A stretch of DNA of 64,000 nt from VXNE01 sp965116625 (lineage in GTDB: Bacteria; Pseudomonadota; Gammaproteobacteria; Pseudomonadales; Azotimanducaceae): positions 3,596,001 through 3,660,000 of the forward strand of contig OZ220717.1 of the NCBI GenBank assembly GCA_965116625.1, read 5' to 3'. The translations under genes and the position numbers were made by a program. The notes under the pieces were generated by a model. That model ran no database searches. It was not told the origin of the DNA and saw nothing but the letters and a program-made list of their open reading frames with translations. Below are positions 31,584 through 39,713 of the stretch, one piece after another. Position 1 is the stretch's first letter, and each line of letters begins with the position of its first letter.

Positions 31584-34403
31584 TTGTCCCGATACACCAC
31601 CACGCTCGACGCGCAAGGAATCCTCCACGACGGGGCGCTTGAACGCCTGGGGGGCAAGGGCAAGTCCCTCGCCGCCATGGCCCAGGCCGGATTCAACGTG
31701 CCGCCGGCGTTCCTGGTGACCGCATCCGCCTATCGTCGATTCGTGTCGGACAACGGGTTGCAGCCGAAGATCATCGAACTGGCAAAACCCGCGGTTGTCG
31801 GCAATCGCGTATCGTTCGACGAGGCGTCGGAAGCTGTCCGGGCGCTCTTCGAGGCAAGCGGTCCCGGCGCGGAAATCGTCCAGGAAGTAACGAGCGCCTA
31901 CCGGGCGCTGGGCGACGACGTGCCCGTCGCCGTGCGCTCGTCCGCCAACGCGGAGGACCTGCCCGACCTGTCCTTCGCCGGCCAGCAGGAGACCTTCCTG
32001 AACGTGCGTGGCGAAGATGAGGTCATGGCGGCCGTGAGAGCCTGCTGGGCGTCGCTCTGGACGGCCCGCGCCATCGACTACCGTCACCAGAACGGCATCG
32101 ATCAGAATGGCGTCGCCATGGCCGTCGTGGTCCAGGTCATGGTGCCGTCGGCGGTGTCGGGAATACTGTTCACGGCAAATCCGGCCACCGGCGAGCGATC
32201 CGAGATGGTCATCAACGCGAGTTTCGGTCTCGGCGAAGCCGTCGTCAGCGGCGAGGTGACGCCCGACACCTATATCGTCGATCGCGCGACCCGCAGACCC
32301 ACGGAAACCGTCATCGGCCCGAAGGAACAGAAGACCGTTTCGGCGGGAGCCCAGGGCACCAGGATGGAAGACGTTTCGGCAAGCGAGCGCGATCGGGCCT
32401 CCCTCTCCGATGCCATGGTGAGGGAACTGACCGAGGTGGCGCTCGCGATCGAGAAACTCTACGACGGCGTGCCCCAGGACATCGAGTGGGCGTTCTCCGG
32501 GGACGGCAACCTGTACCTGTTGCAGTCGCGCCCCATCACCAACCTGCCGGTGCAGCCGATCGAGGTCACCTGGGAGCCGCCCCCGCCCGCCAGGATCCTC
32601 TACCGCCGGCAGATCGTCGAGAACATGCCCGATCCCATCTGCGAGTTGTTCGAGGAACTGTACCTGACCGAGGGCCTGGAGTATGCGCGCCGGGGGCAAG
32701 AGAGCATGGTGCGCGGCGGGGGTGCGCACTTCGTCACGTGCAACGGCTACGCCTATTGCCGGGCCGATCACAAGGGAACGCCGGACGATCCGAACATGGC
32801 ACCCGAAGAGATGGAGGCCATGGCGCAGCGAATGCTCGACGAGATACGTCAGAGGCAAGGCCCCATGGCGGAGAAGGAAGTGCACGATATGGCTCTGTTC
32901 CTTTCGGAGCTGTCCGAGGAGGATCGGGCCGCGTTCCAGAAAGTCGCGGACGACTACCAGGGCGACAACCTCGCACACGACCTCACCATGCCCGAAAGCG
33001 ACAATCCGACCTACATCGCCAACCACAAGACGCAGGACAATGACCGGAGGTGGAAGACCTGGCAGGACGAGGCCATGCCGCGACTGGTCGCCACCGCCGA
33101 GAAGTGGCGCAAACTGGACATCTCCGCCGCCACCGACGAGCAACTCCTGGCCGGCATACGGGAGATGGCCATCGAGGAAGGGTTCTACTGGAGCGGCAAC
33201 ACCAGCCACACGTTCGGCATCGCCAAGTCCACGGACGATCACCTGCAGTGCTTCCTGCGCGAGAACCTGCCGGACCATCATTTCATCAGCGGCCAGTTCC
33301 TCACCGGCCTCGAATCGAAGACCATGCAGGCGAACACGGACCTGTTCGAGATCGCGAAGATCGTCCGCGCCAGCGCGGAACTCTCCCATGTCGTTATCGT
33401 GACGCCAGCGAAGTTCCTGATGGACTCGCTGCGCGAGCATCCGGAAGGCGGGCCGGTGCTGAAGGCCATCGATGCCTACTTCGAGCAGTACGGGCACCAG
33501 GGCTACAGCCTCGATTTCATCGAGCCCACCCAGGAGGAGGATCCCTCCGCGTTGCTCACCACGCTCAAGACGATGGTGCAGGACGCGGACTACGACCCGA
33601 AGGACCAGGAACGCCGAGCCGACAGGATTCGCGAGCAGAAGTACGGCGAGGTTTCGGCACTCCTGGAAGGGCTGACCTTCTGGCAGTTCCGCTACCGGCT
33701 GTGGTTCGCCCGCAAGTACAACCACATCAGGGAAGAGACCGCGTTCTACTTCGGCTACACGTGGCGCGTCCTGCGCCCCATGGCGTTCGAGCTGGGCAGA
33801 CGCATGGTGGAGACAGGCACCTTCCTGGACCCGGAAGACACCTTCTTCCTCGTCACCGAAGAGCTGAGAGAGGCCATCGCCGCGCGCCAGCAGGGCCTGG
33901 CGCGGCCGGAATTCGGCCGGATCGCCGCAGAACGCAGGGAACTGCGGGAGGCCCGCAAGCGGCATCACCCCCCGGGCACGATCCCGCCGGAAGCGAGCAA
34001 CATTCCGACGGTCAGGTTCAAGGAAACCCAGATCAGGAACGATCCGGCGAGCGATACGCTGAACGGATTCGCGGTGAGTTCCGGCACCGTGACCGCCCCG
34101 GCGAGCGTCGTGCTTTCGCAAACGGACTTCGAAAAGATGTCTCCCGGCACGATTCTCGTGGCACCCAACACCACGCCGGCCTGGACCCAGCTCTTCTCCC
34201 ACGCGGTAGGCGTCGTCACCGACATGGGCAGCATCCTTGCGCACGCCTCCATCGTCGCCAGGGAATACGGCATTCCCGCGGTGCTCGGCGTCGGCAACGG
34301 CACGACGCGAATACGTCATGGGCAGATGCTGACGATTAATGGCGATGCGGGCACCGTGTTCATGCACGAAGAAGAAGGCGTCCCGGAACTTGCAACCGGG
34401 TAG
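31584..34403 (+). CDS. PEP-synthase/rifampicin-phosphotransferase-like dikinase
   Basis: 939 residues. The N-terminal PEP/pyruvate-binding ATP-grasp domain spans about 20-340 (LGGKGKSLAAMAQAGFNVP, VAVRSSANAEDLPDLSFAGQ, DIEWAF, LLQSRPIT). A helical middle region of about 450 residues has no obvious active site. The C-terminal swivelling PEP-utiliser domain carries His887 in GSILAHASIVAREYG. ATP domain, helical middle, C-terminal His is the order of rifampicin phosphotransferases and phenylphosphate synthases, unlike PEP synthase, which has a C-terminal PEP barrel. The likely chemistry is ATP + acceptor to AMP + Pi + phospho-acceptor; the acceptor is unknown. It is followed after 27 nt by an amidohydrolase with a good RBS, so they form an operon. 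Confidence 0.85.
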   Translation: MSRYTTTLDAQGILHDGALERLGGKGKSLAAMAQAGFNVPPAFLVTASAYRRFVSDNGLQPKIIELAKPAVVGNRVSFDEASEAVRALFEASGPGAEIVQEVTSAYRALGDDVPVAVRSSANAEDLPDLSFAGQQETFLNVRGEDEVMAAVRACWASLWTARAIDYRHQNGIDQNGVAMAVVVQVMVPSAVSGILFTANPATGERSEMVINASFGLGEAVVSGEVTPDTYIVDRATRRPTETVIGPKEQKTVSAGAQGTRMEDVSASERDRASLSDAMVRELTEVALAIEKLYDGVPQDIEWAFSGDGNLYLLQSRPITNLPVQPIEVTWEPPPPARILYRRQIVENMPDPICELFEELYLTEGLEYARRGQESMVRGGGAHFVTCNGYAYCRADHKGTPDDPNMAPEEMEAMAQRMLDEIRQRQGPMAEKEVHDMALFLSELSEEDRAAFQKVADDYQGDNLAHDLTMPESDNPTYIANHKTQDNDRRWKTWQDEAMPRLVATAEKWRKLDISAATDEQLLAGIREMAIEEGFYWSGNTSHTFGIAKSTDDHLQCFLRENLPDHHFISGQFLTGLESKTMQANTDLFEIAKIVRASAELSHVVIVTPAKFLMDSLREHPEGGPVLKAIDAYFEQYGHQGYSLDFIEPTQEEDPSALLTTLKTMVQDADYDPKDQERRADRIREQKYGEVSALLEGLTFWQFRYRLWFARKYNHIREETAFYFGYTWRVLRPMAFELGRRMVETGTFLDPEDTFFLVTEELREAIAARQQGLARPEFGRIAAERRELREARKRHHPPGTIPPEASNIPTVRFKETQIRNDPASDTLNGFAVSSGTVTAPASVVLSQTDFEKMSPGTILVAPNTTPAWTQLFSHAVGVVTDMGSILAHASIVAREYGIPAVLGVGNGTTRIRHGQMLTINGDAGTVFMHEEEGVPELATG

Positions 34404-34430
34404 CATTCGCCAGACCAACGAGGACCCGTT

Positions 34431-35507
34431 ATGGCCGAACAGCAAAGCGACATCCCCGACGAGAACCTGAAGCGCTGGCTTGGGCAAACGCCCGAAGACG
34501 CGATCGACCCGGACCAGCCGATCATCGATCCGCACCATCACTTGTGGGATCGCCGGTCGCAACCAGAATTACCGCCCGGCTCCCGCCAGCACCGCGTCTA
34601 TCTCGAGGATGAACTGATCGAGGACATCCAGGGCGCGGGCCACAACGTCATCGACACCGTCTTCGTCGAGTGCCGCTACAGGTACCGCAGGGGCGGTGGG
34701 CTGGACGCGCCGGTTGGCGAAACGGAATTCGTACAGGACTTCTCGGACAGGCTCGCGTCCCGGGGCGTTCGCTGCTGCGGCGCCATCGTCGGTTTCACGA
34801 ATCTCACCCTGGGCACGCAGGCCAAGGATGTGCTCCTCGCACACCAGGCGGCGGGGCGCAACTTTCGGGGCATCCGCCATGCCCACGGCTGGCACGCGTC
34901 TCCGGACATGCCGCAGTCGCACCATCCCACCGCAGGCACCGAAGGCCTCCTGGGGTTGCACCCATTCAGGGAAGGTTTCGCCGCGCTCGACGAACTCGGA
35001 CTCACCTTCGACTGCTGGGGCTACCAGAGCCAGCTGGGAGAAGTGGCGGACCTGGCTAACGCCTTTCCCGGCGTCACCATCGTTCTCAACCACATCGGCG
35101 GCCCGATCGCGCTGGGTCCCTACGCGGGCCAGCGCGAGGGGCGCGTGTTCGAGGAATGGAAGCGCGGTATCGAGACCGTGTGCCACTGCCCGAACATCGT
35201 CGTGAAGACAGGTGGTTGCGGGATGGTGAACTACGGGTTCGGTTATGAGAACTGGGACGTCCCTGCGGATTCGGCGACCCTGGCCGAGTTGTGGCGACCC
35301 TATTTCACACACCTGATCGATTGCTTCGGGGCGTCCCGGTGCATGTTCGAGTCGAACTTCCCGGTGGACAAGATCTCGTTCTCCTACGGCAACATGTGGA
35401 ACGCCTTCAAGCGCATCGCGAACGATCTTGGATTGTCCAGGGACGAAAAGGACGACCTGTTCTATCGGACGGCGGCCCGCAGCTATTCGATGGATGTTTC
35501 GCCGTAG
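34431..35507 (+). CDS. Amidohydrolase family, PDC-lactonase-like
   Basis: 358 residues. It opens with IIDPHHHLWDRR (metal-binding His cluster at 35-37), the mark of the 2-pyrone-4,6-dicarboxylate lactonase/L-fuconolactonase group. Further motifs: VFVECRYRYRR, GIRHAHGWH, VTIVLNHIGGPIALGPY, VVKTGGCG and CMFESNFPVDK (terminal Asp). These enzymes open lactones or related ring compounds. GAGGA lies eight bases before the ATG. Operon with the dikinase upstream suggests a joint step in breakdown of a phosphorylated intermediate (inference). Confidence 0.87.
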   Translation: MAEQQSDIPDENLKRWLGQTPEDAIDPDQPIIDPHHHLWDRRSQPELPPGSRQHRVYLEDELIEDIQGAGHNVIDTVFVECRYRYRRGGGLDAPVGETEFVQDFSDRLASRGVRCCGAIVGFTNLTLGTQAKDVLLAHQAAGRNFRGIRHAHGWHASPDMPQSHHPTAGTEGLLGLHPFREGFAALDELGLTFDCWGYQSQLGEVADLANAFPGVTIVLNHIGGPIALGPYAGQREGRVFEEWKRGIETVCHCPNIVVKTGGCGMVNYGFGYENWDVPADSATLAELWRPYFTHLIDCFGASRCMFESNFPVDKISFSYGNMWNAFKRIANDLGLSRDEKDDLFYRTAARSYSMDVSP

Positions 35508-35641
35508 GCCCGACCGGCGATTTCACACGCAACCCGACATTCTGTCGTCGTTTTCCTACGGACATTCGGGTTACCGTCCGCTTTTCGGAGCCATCTGCAA
35601 GTTTCAGACTAACCTTACCCGGTGCGCGTCCGGACAATGGT

Positions 35642-35827
35642 GTGGAACTCGAAGACGAGCAAGCAACGGCCGAGTTGAGGCGACTCAATGCCGAGGCGAT
35701 GAAACTCGAGGCTGAAGCCCGCAGGTTTCGCCATAGCACTATGATCGAAGGTGGCAAGTTGGTACTGGCTGCTTTTGCAGCGGGCGTAGCAGCGCTAAAA
35801 TTTGCCGAGAGTCAGGGCTGGCTATAG
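35642..35827 (+). CDS. Small single-TM protein with charged N-terminal helix
   Basis: 61 residues if the GTG at 35642 is used. The N-terminal half is a charged helix (ATAELRRLNAEAMKLEAEARRF, coiled-coil-like), followed by one membrane segment (GGKLVLAAFAAGVAALKFAE). This plan is common in small proteins of phage or plasmid origin but no function can be assigned. The frame is open further upstream, so the start is uncertain. The next small gene starts 9 nt after its stop. Confidence 0.45.
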   Translation: MELEDEQATAELRRLNAEAMKLEAEARRFRHSTMIEGGKLVLAAFAAGVAALKFAESQGWL

Positions 35828-35836
35828 CAGGCAAAG

Positions 35837-35968
35837 ATGTTCGAACGGCATGAGATTCTTCCGAGCGGCCGAAAAGCAGACCGCGACTGGTGGTTCGCCA
35901 CCAAGCTGGGTGCCATGATCGTGGGCGCGCTGGTGGCAGCCTACGTGGTCCACGTAACGGTCCTTTAG
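35837..35968 (+). CDS. Small membrane protein, 43 residues
   Basis: Reads MFERHEILPSGRKADRDWWF and then a single hydrophobic helix (KLGAMIVGALVAAYVVHVTVL). It follows the previous small membrane protein by 9 nt, so the two may form a pair. No homology recognised. Confidence 0.4.
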   Translation: MFERHEILPSGRKADRDWWFATKLGAMIVGALVAAYVVHVTVL

Positions 35969-36038
35969 ATCGACCCTCTCCGCACGGCGAGACTACCCTC
36001 CTCGGTGCGGGCGGGTTCCTCCCCAAACGCCGCGGGAA

Positions 36039-36767
36039 CTACTCGTCCCAGACCTTTTCCGGCACCGGAAGGCCCGCAAGATCGTCGGCCCCTAGCGGCC
36101 TGTCCGGCTCGATTCCCAAGCTCTCAAGCACCATGGCGAGCTGACGCGTGTGCTGCGCCGTATGCCACGTGCAGCGCTCGAGGGCGCCATGCATGGTAAA
36201 CGGTCCCTGGTAGGTGCTCACCCGGCGGGACGGGTCCACGACCAGGACGGAAAGCTCGGCTTCTACAGCGCGCGACCGCTGCGCCAGGGCATCGCGATCA
36301 AGTTCGGTCCCCGTACCCGCACGCACGGTTTTCTCGCGTCCTGCCGCCATCTCCACGAACCCGACGGCGATATGGACGATATGGTTGGCGAGAGCAAGCA
36401 GCGTGCGATCCCGGTTGGGCAACTTGTCACCGAGGTTCCCGGATGGAATCTGGCCGGTCAGGCGCGTGGCGGTAGCCAGGTTGTGCCGCAGGCGGCGCTT
36501 GAGTTCCTCGACAGGTAGCGCCGGTTCGGGATCATAGGAAATCTGCAGGAACTCAGAGACAAGGCCGAGGTCGATGCCGGCGACGAAACGGCCACCCGAG
36601 GCGACGATCGGCACGCCGTCCGCGCCCAACGCGTCGAATGCCGCCCTCGCCTCCTCGTCGTTGGCGATGTCTCTCGAAACGAAGTCGACCGCACGGGCCG
36701 ACAGGAACTCCTTGAGCTTGAGGCAGCCGGTTCAGCCGGGCTGCCAGTAGACTTCAACGGCGGTCAT
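36039..36767 (-). CDS. Glutaredoxin-DinB-like fusion with in-frame TGA at the redox site (selenoprotein candidate)
   Basis: 243 codons. It starts with ATG at 36765-36767, overlapping the TAA of the TauD gene by one base. The N-terminus reads MTAVEVYWQPG, then TGA (36732-36734), then TGCLKLKEFLSARAVDF. The family form is WQPGCxxC, so the TGA replaces the first Cys of the CxxC motif, giving UxxC if read as selenocysteine (position 12). The frame then stays open for 230 codons: glutaredoxin end (GADGVPIVASGGRFVAGID) and a DinB-like helical domain (NHIVHIAVG, WHTAQHTRQ with metal-type His). The unbroken conserved frame after the TGA argues against a simple dead gene. Alternatives: a recent nonsense mutation, or a sequencing error. 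SelA/B/C/D genes are not in the window. Confidence 0.7.
36703..36734 (-). promoter_or_regulatory. UGA codon and candidate bacterial SECIS hairpin
   Basis: After UGA (36734-36732) the message continues ACCGGCUGCCUCAAGCUCA, and then AGGA-GU-UCCU at 36712-36703, starting 20 nt after the UGA. A short stem topped by a loop with a GU, 16-37 nt after the UGA, is what bacterial SelB binds. The stem is short and the lower stem is weak (GGC / GCC), so this is only suggestive. Confidence 0.4.
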
Positions 36768-37741
36768 TACGCCCTCGCGCGCGCCTCGGGCGCGGCTGTC
36801 CCCTTGTATCGCTTGTCCTTTGCCTCCTCGCGCAAAAAGACCATTTCCGCTGCGAGGGCATCTCGGCCGGCCTGTGCCCTGGGGTCGGCCGGGTCGTACG
36901 CAAACTCCGTTTCCGGGTCGCCGGCGACGCGAACCGCGATGAATTCCCGTAGCTGAGAATAGTCGTAAGGCCTGGCGCGATGCAGCAGCGAGCGATTGTC
37001 CCAGATCACCGTGTCGCCTGGCTGCCACTTATGGCTGTATACGCGGGACGGGTCGGAGACCACGAAATCCCGCAAGGACGTCAGGAGATCGATGCTCTCT
37101 TCCCGGGACAGGCCCTGTACGCCGAAAGCATGGCGACCGATGAACAGGTTCTTGATGCCTGTCTCCGGATGCACCTTGACGATCGGACGCAAGTACGCCT
37201 CGTCGTGGAAGATGCTCTTCCCGTCCTCCGGCGGCAAGTCGCCTAGATCGCGGGCCGCGGACTGCTTGGTCGAATGATAGGCATACAGGTTCTCGATGCG
37301 GTCCTTCGTCTCCTGATCGAGAGCGGCGTAACCGGCCCGCATGTCCGCGAACTCCGTTTCTCCGCCCCATTCGGGGACAGTGACCGCGGACAGGATCCCG
37401 CACTTGCTGCTGATGGGCATGTACGACGAGTCGGTATGCCAGTTCTGATTGCCAAAGACGCCGCGCATGCGCTGCGACTGGTAAGGAACCGTGTTGCCGT
37501 AGCTCCCGTCCTCCCGCCGTTCCTTGTTCGCCATCGGGTGTGCATCGTAGTGCAGCTTGCCGAAACGCTTCGCGAACGCCGTGTTGCCCTCCACGGACAG
37601 GAACTGCCCGGGAAACACGAGGAAACCGTATTGGTTGAAAGCGGACCTGATCTCGGGAAATTCGTCGTCCGTCAGGTTTTCCAACGAGACGTCCGTAACC
37701 ACGGCGCCGAATGTCTTGCCTTCTATGGGGGTGATCTGCAT
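36767..37741 (-). CDS. TauD/TfdA-family Fe(II)/2-oxoglutarate dioxygenase
   Basis: 324 residues. Iron ligands: His102 and Asp104 in WHTDSSY, distal His in NRSLLHRARPYD (about 255), then the 2OG-binding Arg (REFIAVRVAG). The start region MQITPIEGKTFGAVVTDVSLENL and the block YGFLVFPGQFLSVEG are typical of TauD/TfdA. These enzymes hydroxylate taurine, 2,4-D or related compounds; the substrate cannot be told. The stop codon overlaps the start of the glutaredoxin-DinB gene, implying coupled translation and perhaps protection of the enzyme or its substrate by a thiol protein (inference). Confidence 0.9.
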   Translation of the reverse strand: MQITPIEGKTFGAVVTDVSLENLTDDEFPEIRSAFNQYGFLVFPGQFLSVEGNTAFAKRFGKLHYDAHPMANKERREDGSYGNTVPYQSQRMRGVFGNQNWHTDSSYMPISSKCGILSAVTVPEWGGETEFADMRAGYAALDQETKDRIENLYAYHSTKQSAARDLGDLPPEDGKSIFHDEAYLRPIVKVHPETGIKNLFIGRHAFGVQGLSREESIDLLTSLRDFVVSDPSRVYSHKWQPGDTVIWDNRSLLHRARPYDYSQLREFIAVRVAGDPETEFAYDPADPRAQAGRDALAAEMVFLREEAKDKRYKGTAAPEARARA

Positions 37742-37897
37742 TTCGCCCTCTCCTCCGGCCGATCAAACTGTCAGGACAAGGATACTACGGGCGTGGATAT
37801 GAGAGCAGATCTTGACGGCCGGCCATGTTCCCTGGCGATCGCATTCCATCTACGCTTGCGCTATCCGTAGCGGTCTGACCAGTCATTGGGGGAAAAC

Positions 37898-39364
37898 ATG
37901 TCCGATCTCGCGTTCAAGCCGGCGCTAGAACTTGCCGCAATGATCCGCAACAGGGAAATCCGCTCGGCGGAACTGACGGAACACTACATCGAGCGCATAG
38001 AGAAGCTCGACGGCCAGGGCATCAACGCCGTGCCCGTTCGAACCTTCGAGCGCGCACGAGAGGACGCAGACCGCGCCGATGCGGCCACGACGCGTGGCGA
38101 GCAACTCGGCCCCCTGCACGGCGTTCCGATGACCATCAAGGAGTCCTACGTCATGCAGGGCACGCCGACGACCTGGGGCCTCGATGCGTTCCGCGACAAC
38201 ATCGGCCGGGCAGACGGCATCGCGGTCAGCCGGTTTCGCGCCGCTGGCGCGGTTTTCCTCGGCAAGACCAACGTCCCCGCGAACCTGGCGGATTTTCAGA
38301 CCTACAATCCGCTGTACGGCACGACCGGCAATCCCTGGGATACGGACCGCATTCCCGGGGGCTCCTCCGGCGGCAGCGCCGCGGCACTGGCGGCGGGGCT
38401 CAGCGCCCTGGAAGCGGGATCCGACATCGGCGGTTCGATCCGCAACCCGGCGCACTTCTGCGGCGTCTACGGCCACAAACCGACATGGGGGATAGTACCC
38501 ATGGCCGGGCACGAGTTGCTGGAACACACGCCCGACGCGGACCTCAGCGTGTGCGGGCCACTGGCGCGTAGCGCGGAAGACCTGGCAGTCGCCCTCGACA
38601 CGATGGCCGGCGCGCCCGGGCGCGAGCGGCGGGGATGGCGGCTGGAGTTGCCGCCACCCGAATTCAGTCGGCTGGGAGAACTCCGCGTGGCTCTATGGCC
38701 GGACGATGAGTTGTGCCCTGTCTCCACCGAGATCTCCGACCGCGTGGTGTCCGTCGGTGAGACGCTTGGCCGTCTCGGCGCAACGGTTTCTGATACGGCT
38801 CGCCCGCCGTTCGACGTCAAGCGCGCCCACGACACGTACGTCAGCCTGCTGAACTCCGTCATGTCCTCGGCACAGCCGGAGGACGAATACGCGCGCAACG
38901 TGGCGCGGGCCGCCGAGTTCGATCCGGCCGACATGTCGTTTCGCGCGGTGAGCGCCCGCGGAATGGTGCTGAACCACCGCGAGTGGATCCGTTTCAACTT
39001 CAAGCGCGAACACCTGCGCTTCGCATGGGACGACTTCTTCGAGGACTGGGACATCCTTCTCTGCCCGCAGATGGCAACGCCGGCGTTTCCCCACGACCAC
39101 CGGCCATTTGGGCAGCGGACGATCGACGTCGACGGGGTGCAACGGGACTACTTCGAGCAGTTGTTCTGGTCGGGGCTCGTGACCAATGCCTACCTGCCGA
39201 GCACGGTGTTTCCGACGGGGCTCTCGCGGCAGGGATTACCGATTGGGATCCAGGCTGTCGGAGCGGCCTATCGGGATCGTCGGACCATTGAGTTTGCGCG
39301 GTTGATGGCGGAGAAGTTAGGGGGATTCCAAGTGCCGGCGGCGCTCTTGGAGTTGGCTCGCTAA
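37898..39364 (+). CDS. Amidase-signature family hydrolase
   Basis: 488 residues. Ser-cisSer-Lys triad visible: Lys81 in MTIKESY, cis-Ser in GGSSGGSAAA (156/157) and nucleophile Ser180 in GSDIGGSIRNP. The C-terminal part LPSTVFPTGLSRQGLPIGIQAVG is the usual end of the family. It hydrolyses an amide or ester of unknown identity; it is not GatA because the gatCAB context is missing. The start at ATG 37898 is preceded by GGGGG; the TTG 12 bases upstream is less likely. It is divergent from the TauD gene (156-nt gap). Confidence 0.9.
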   Translation: MSDLAFKPALELAAMIRNREIRSAELTEHYIERIEKLDGQGINAVPVRTFERAREDADRADAATTRGEQLGPLHGVPMTIKESYVMQGTPTTWGLDAFRDNIGRADGIAVSRFRAAGAVFLGKTNVPANLADFQTYNPLYGTTGNPWDTDRIPGGSSGGSAAALAAGLSALEAGSDIGGSIRNPAHFCGVYGHKPTWGIVPMAGHELLEHTPDADLSVCGPLARSAEDLAVALDTMAGAPGRERRGWRLELPPPEFSRLGELRVALWPDDELCPVSTEISDRVVSVGETLGRLGATVSDTARPPFDVKRAHDTYVSLLNSVMSSAQPEDEYARNVARAAEFDPADMSFRAVSARGMVLNHREWIRFNFKREHLRFAWDDFFEDWDILLCPQMATPAFPHDHRPFGQRTIDVDGVQRDYFEQLFWSGLVTNAYLPSTVFPTGLSRQGLPIGIQAVGAAYRDRRTIEFARLMAEKLGGFQVPAALLELAR

Positions 39365-39713
39365 CTCGCGGGATATGCTGGACTCGCCGGGAATCTGACC
39401 GGCAGGGCCTTCATCTCTTCACGTAGGCCCCGGCGGCGAGCGCCTGGCCGACAAGTAGCAGGTCGCCGCGTAGGCGGCGTCGTCCTGGGTGTCGTCCTGG
39501 GGTTGCCCACCCTTTGACCACCGCGCCTCTTCAGTGTCGGGGTCCGGGGCCGTGGACAAAGCGTGGACAACCCCGCCAAGGGGGTCGCCGCGATCCAGGG
39601 GCGGGGACCGGCAAGAGAAAAACCCAATATTATTCAATAAAAACAATGATAAAGGTCTGCAATACTGGTAATATAGACAGTATTAGAAAGCCTCCGCATC
39701 AAGGCCTCCAGAC
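39365..39713. other. Intergenic region, GC-rich then sharply AT-rich
   Basis: 350 nt with no credible gene. The first 240 nt are GC-rich. The last 90 nt before the DUF222 gene are clearly AT-rich (ccaatattattcaataaaaa) and must hold its promoter. The change of base composition at this edge suits an acquired gene. Confidence 0.5.
39661..39684. promoter_or_regulatory. Perfect 7-bp inverted repeat in the DUF222 promoter region
   Basis: AATACTG (39661-39667) and CAGTATT (39678-39684) flank a 10-bp AT-rich spacer, 30 nt before the ATG. A candidate operator; TATAGA in the spacer could be a -10 box. Confidence 0.35.

Noticed and set aside
31557..34562. 1001-codon open frame antisense to the dikinase
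   Set aside because: Shadow of the plus-strand gene; its sequence is low in structure, rich in Arg/His/Gly and without family features.
35969..36038. Possible terminator (ccgcacggcgag ... cctcggtgcgg)
   Set aside because: Stem is interrupted and there is no T-run; too weak to list.
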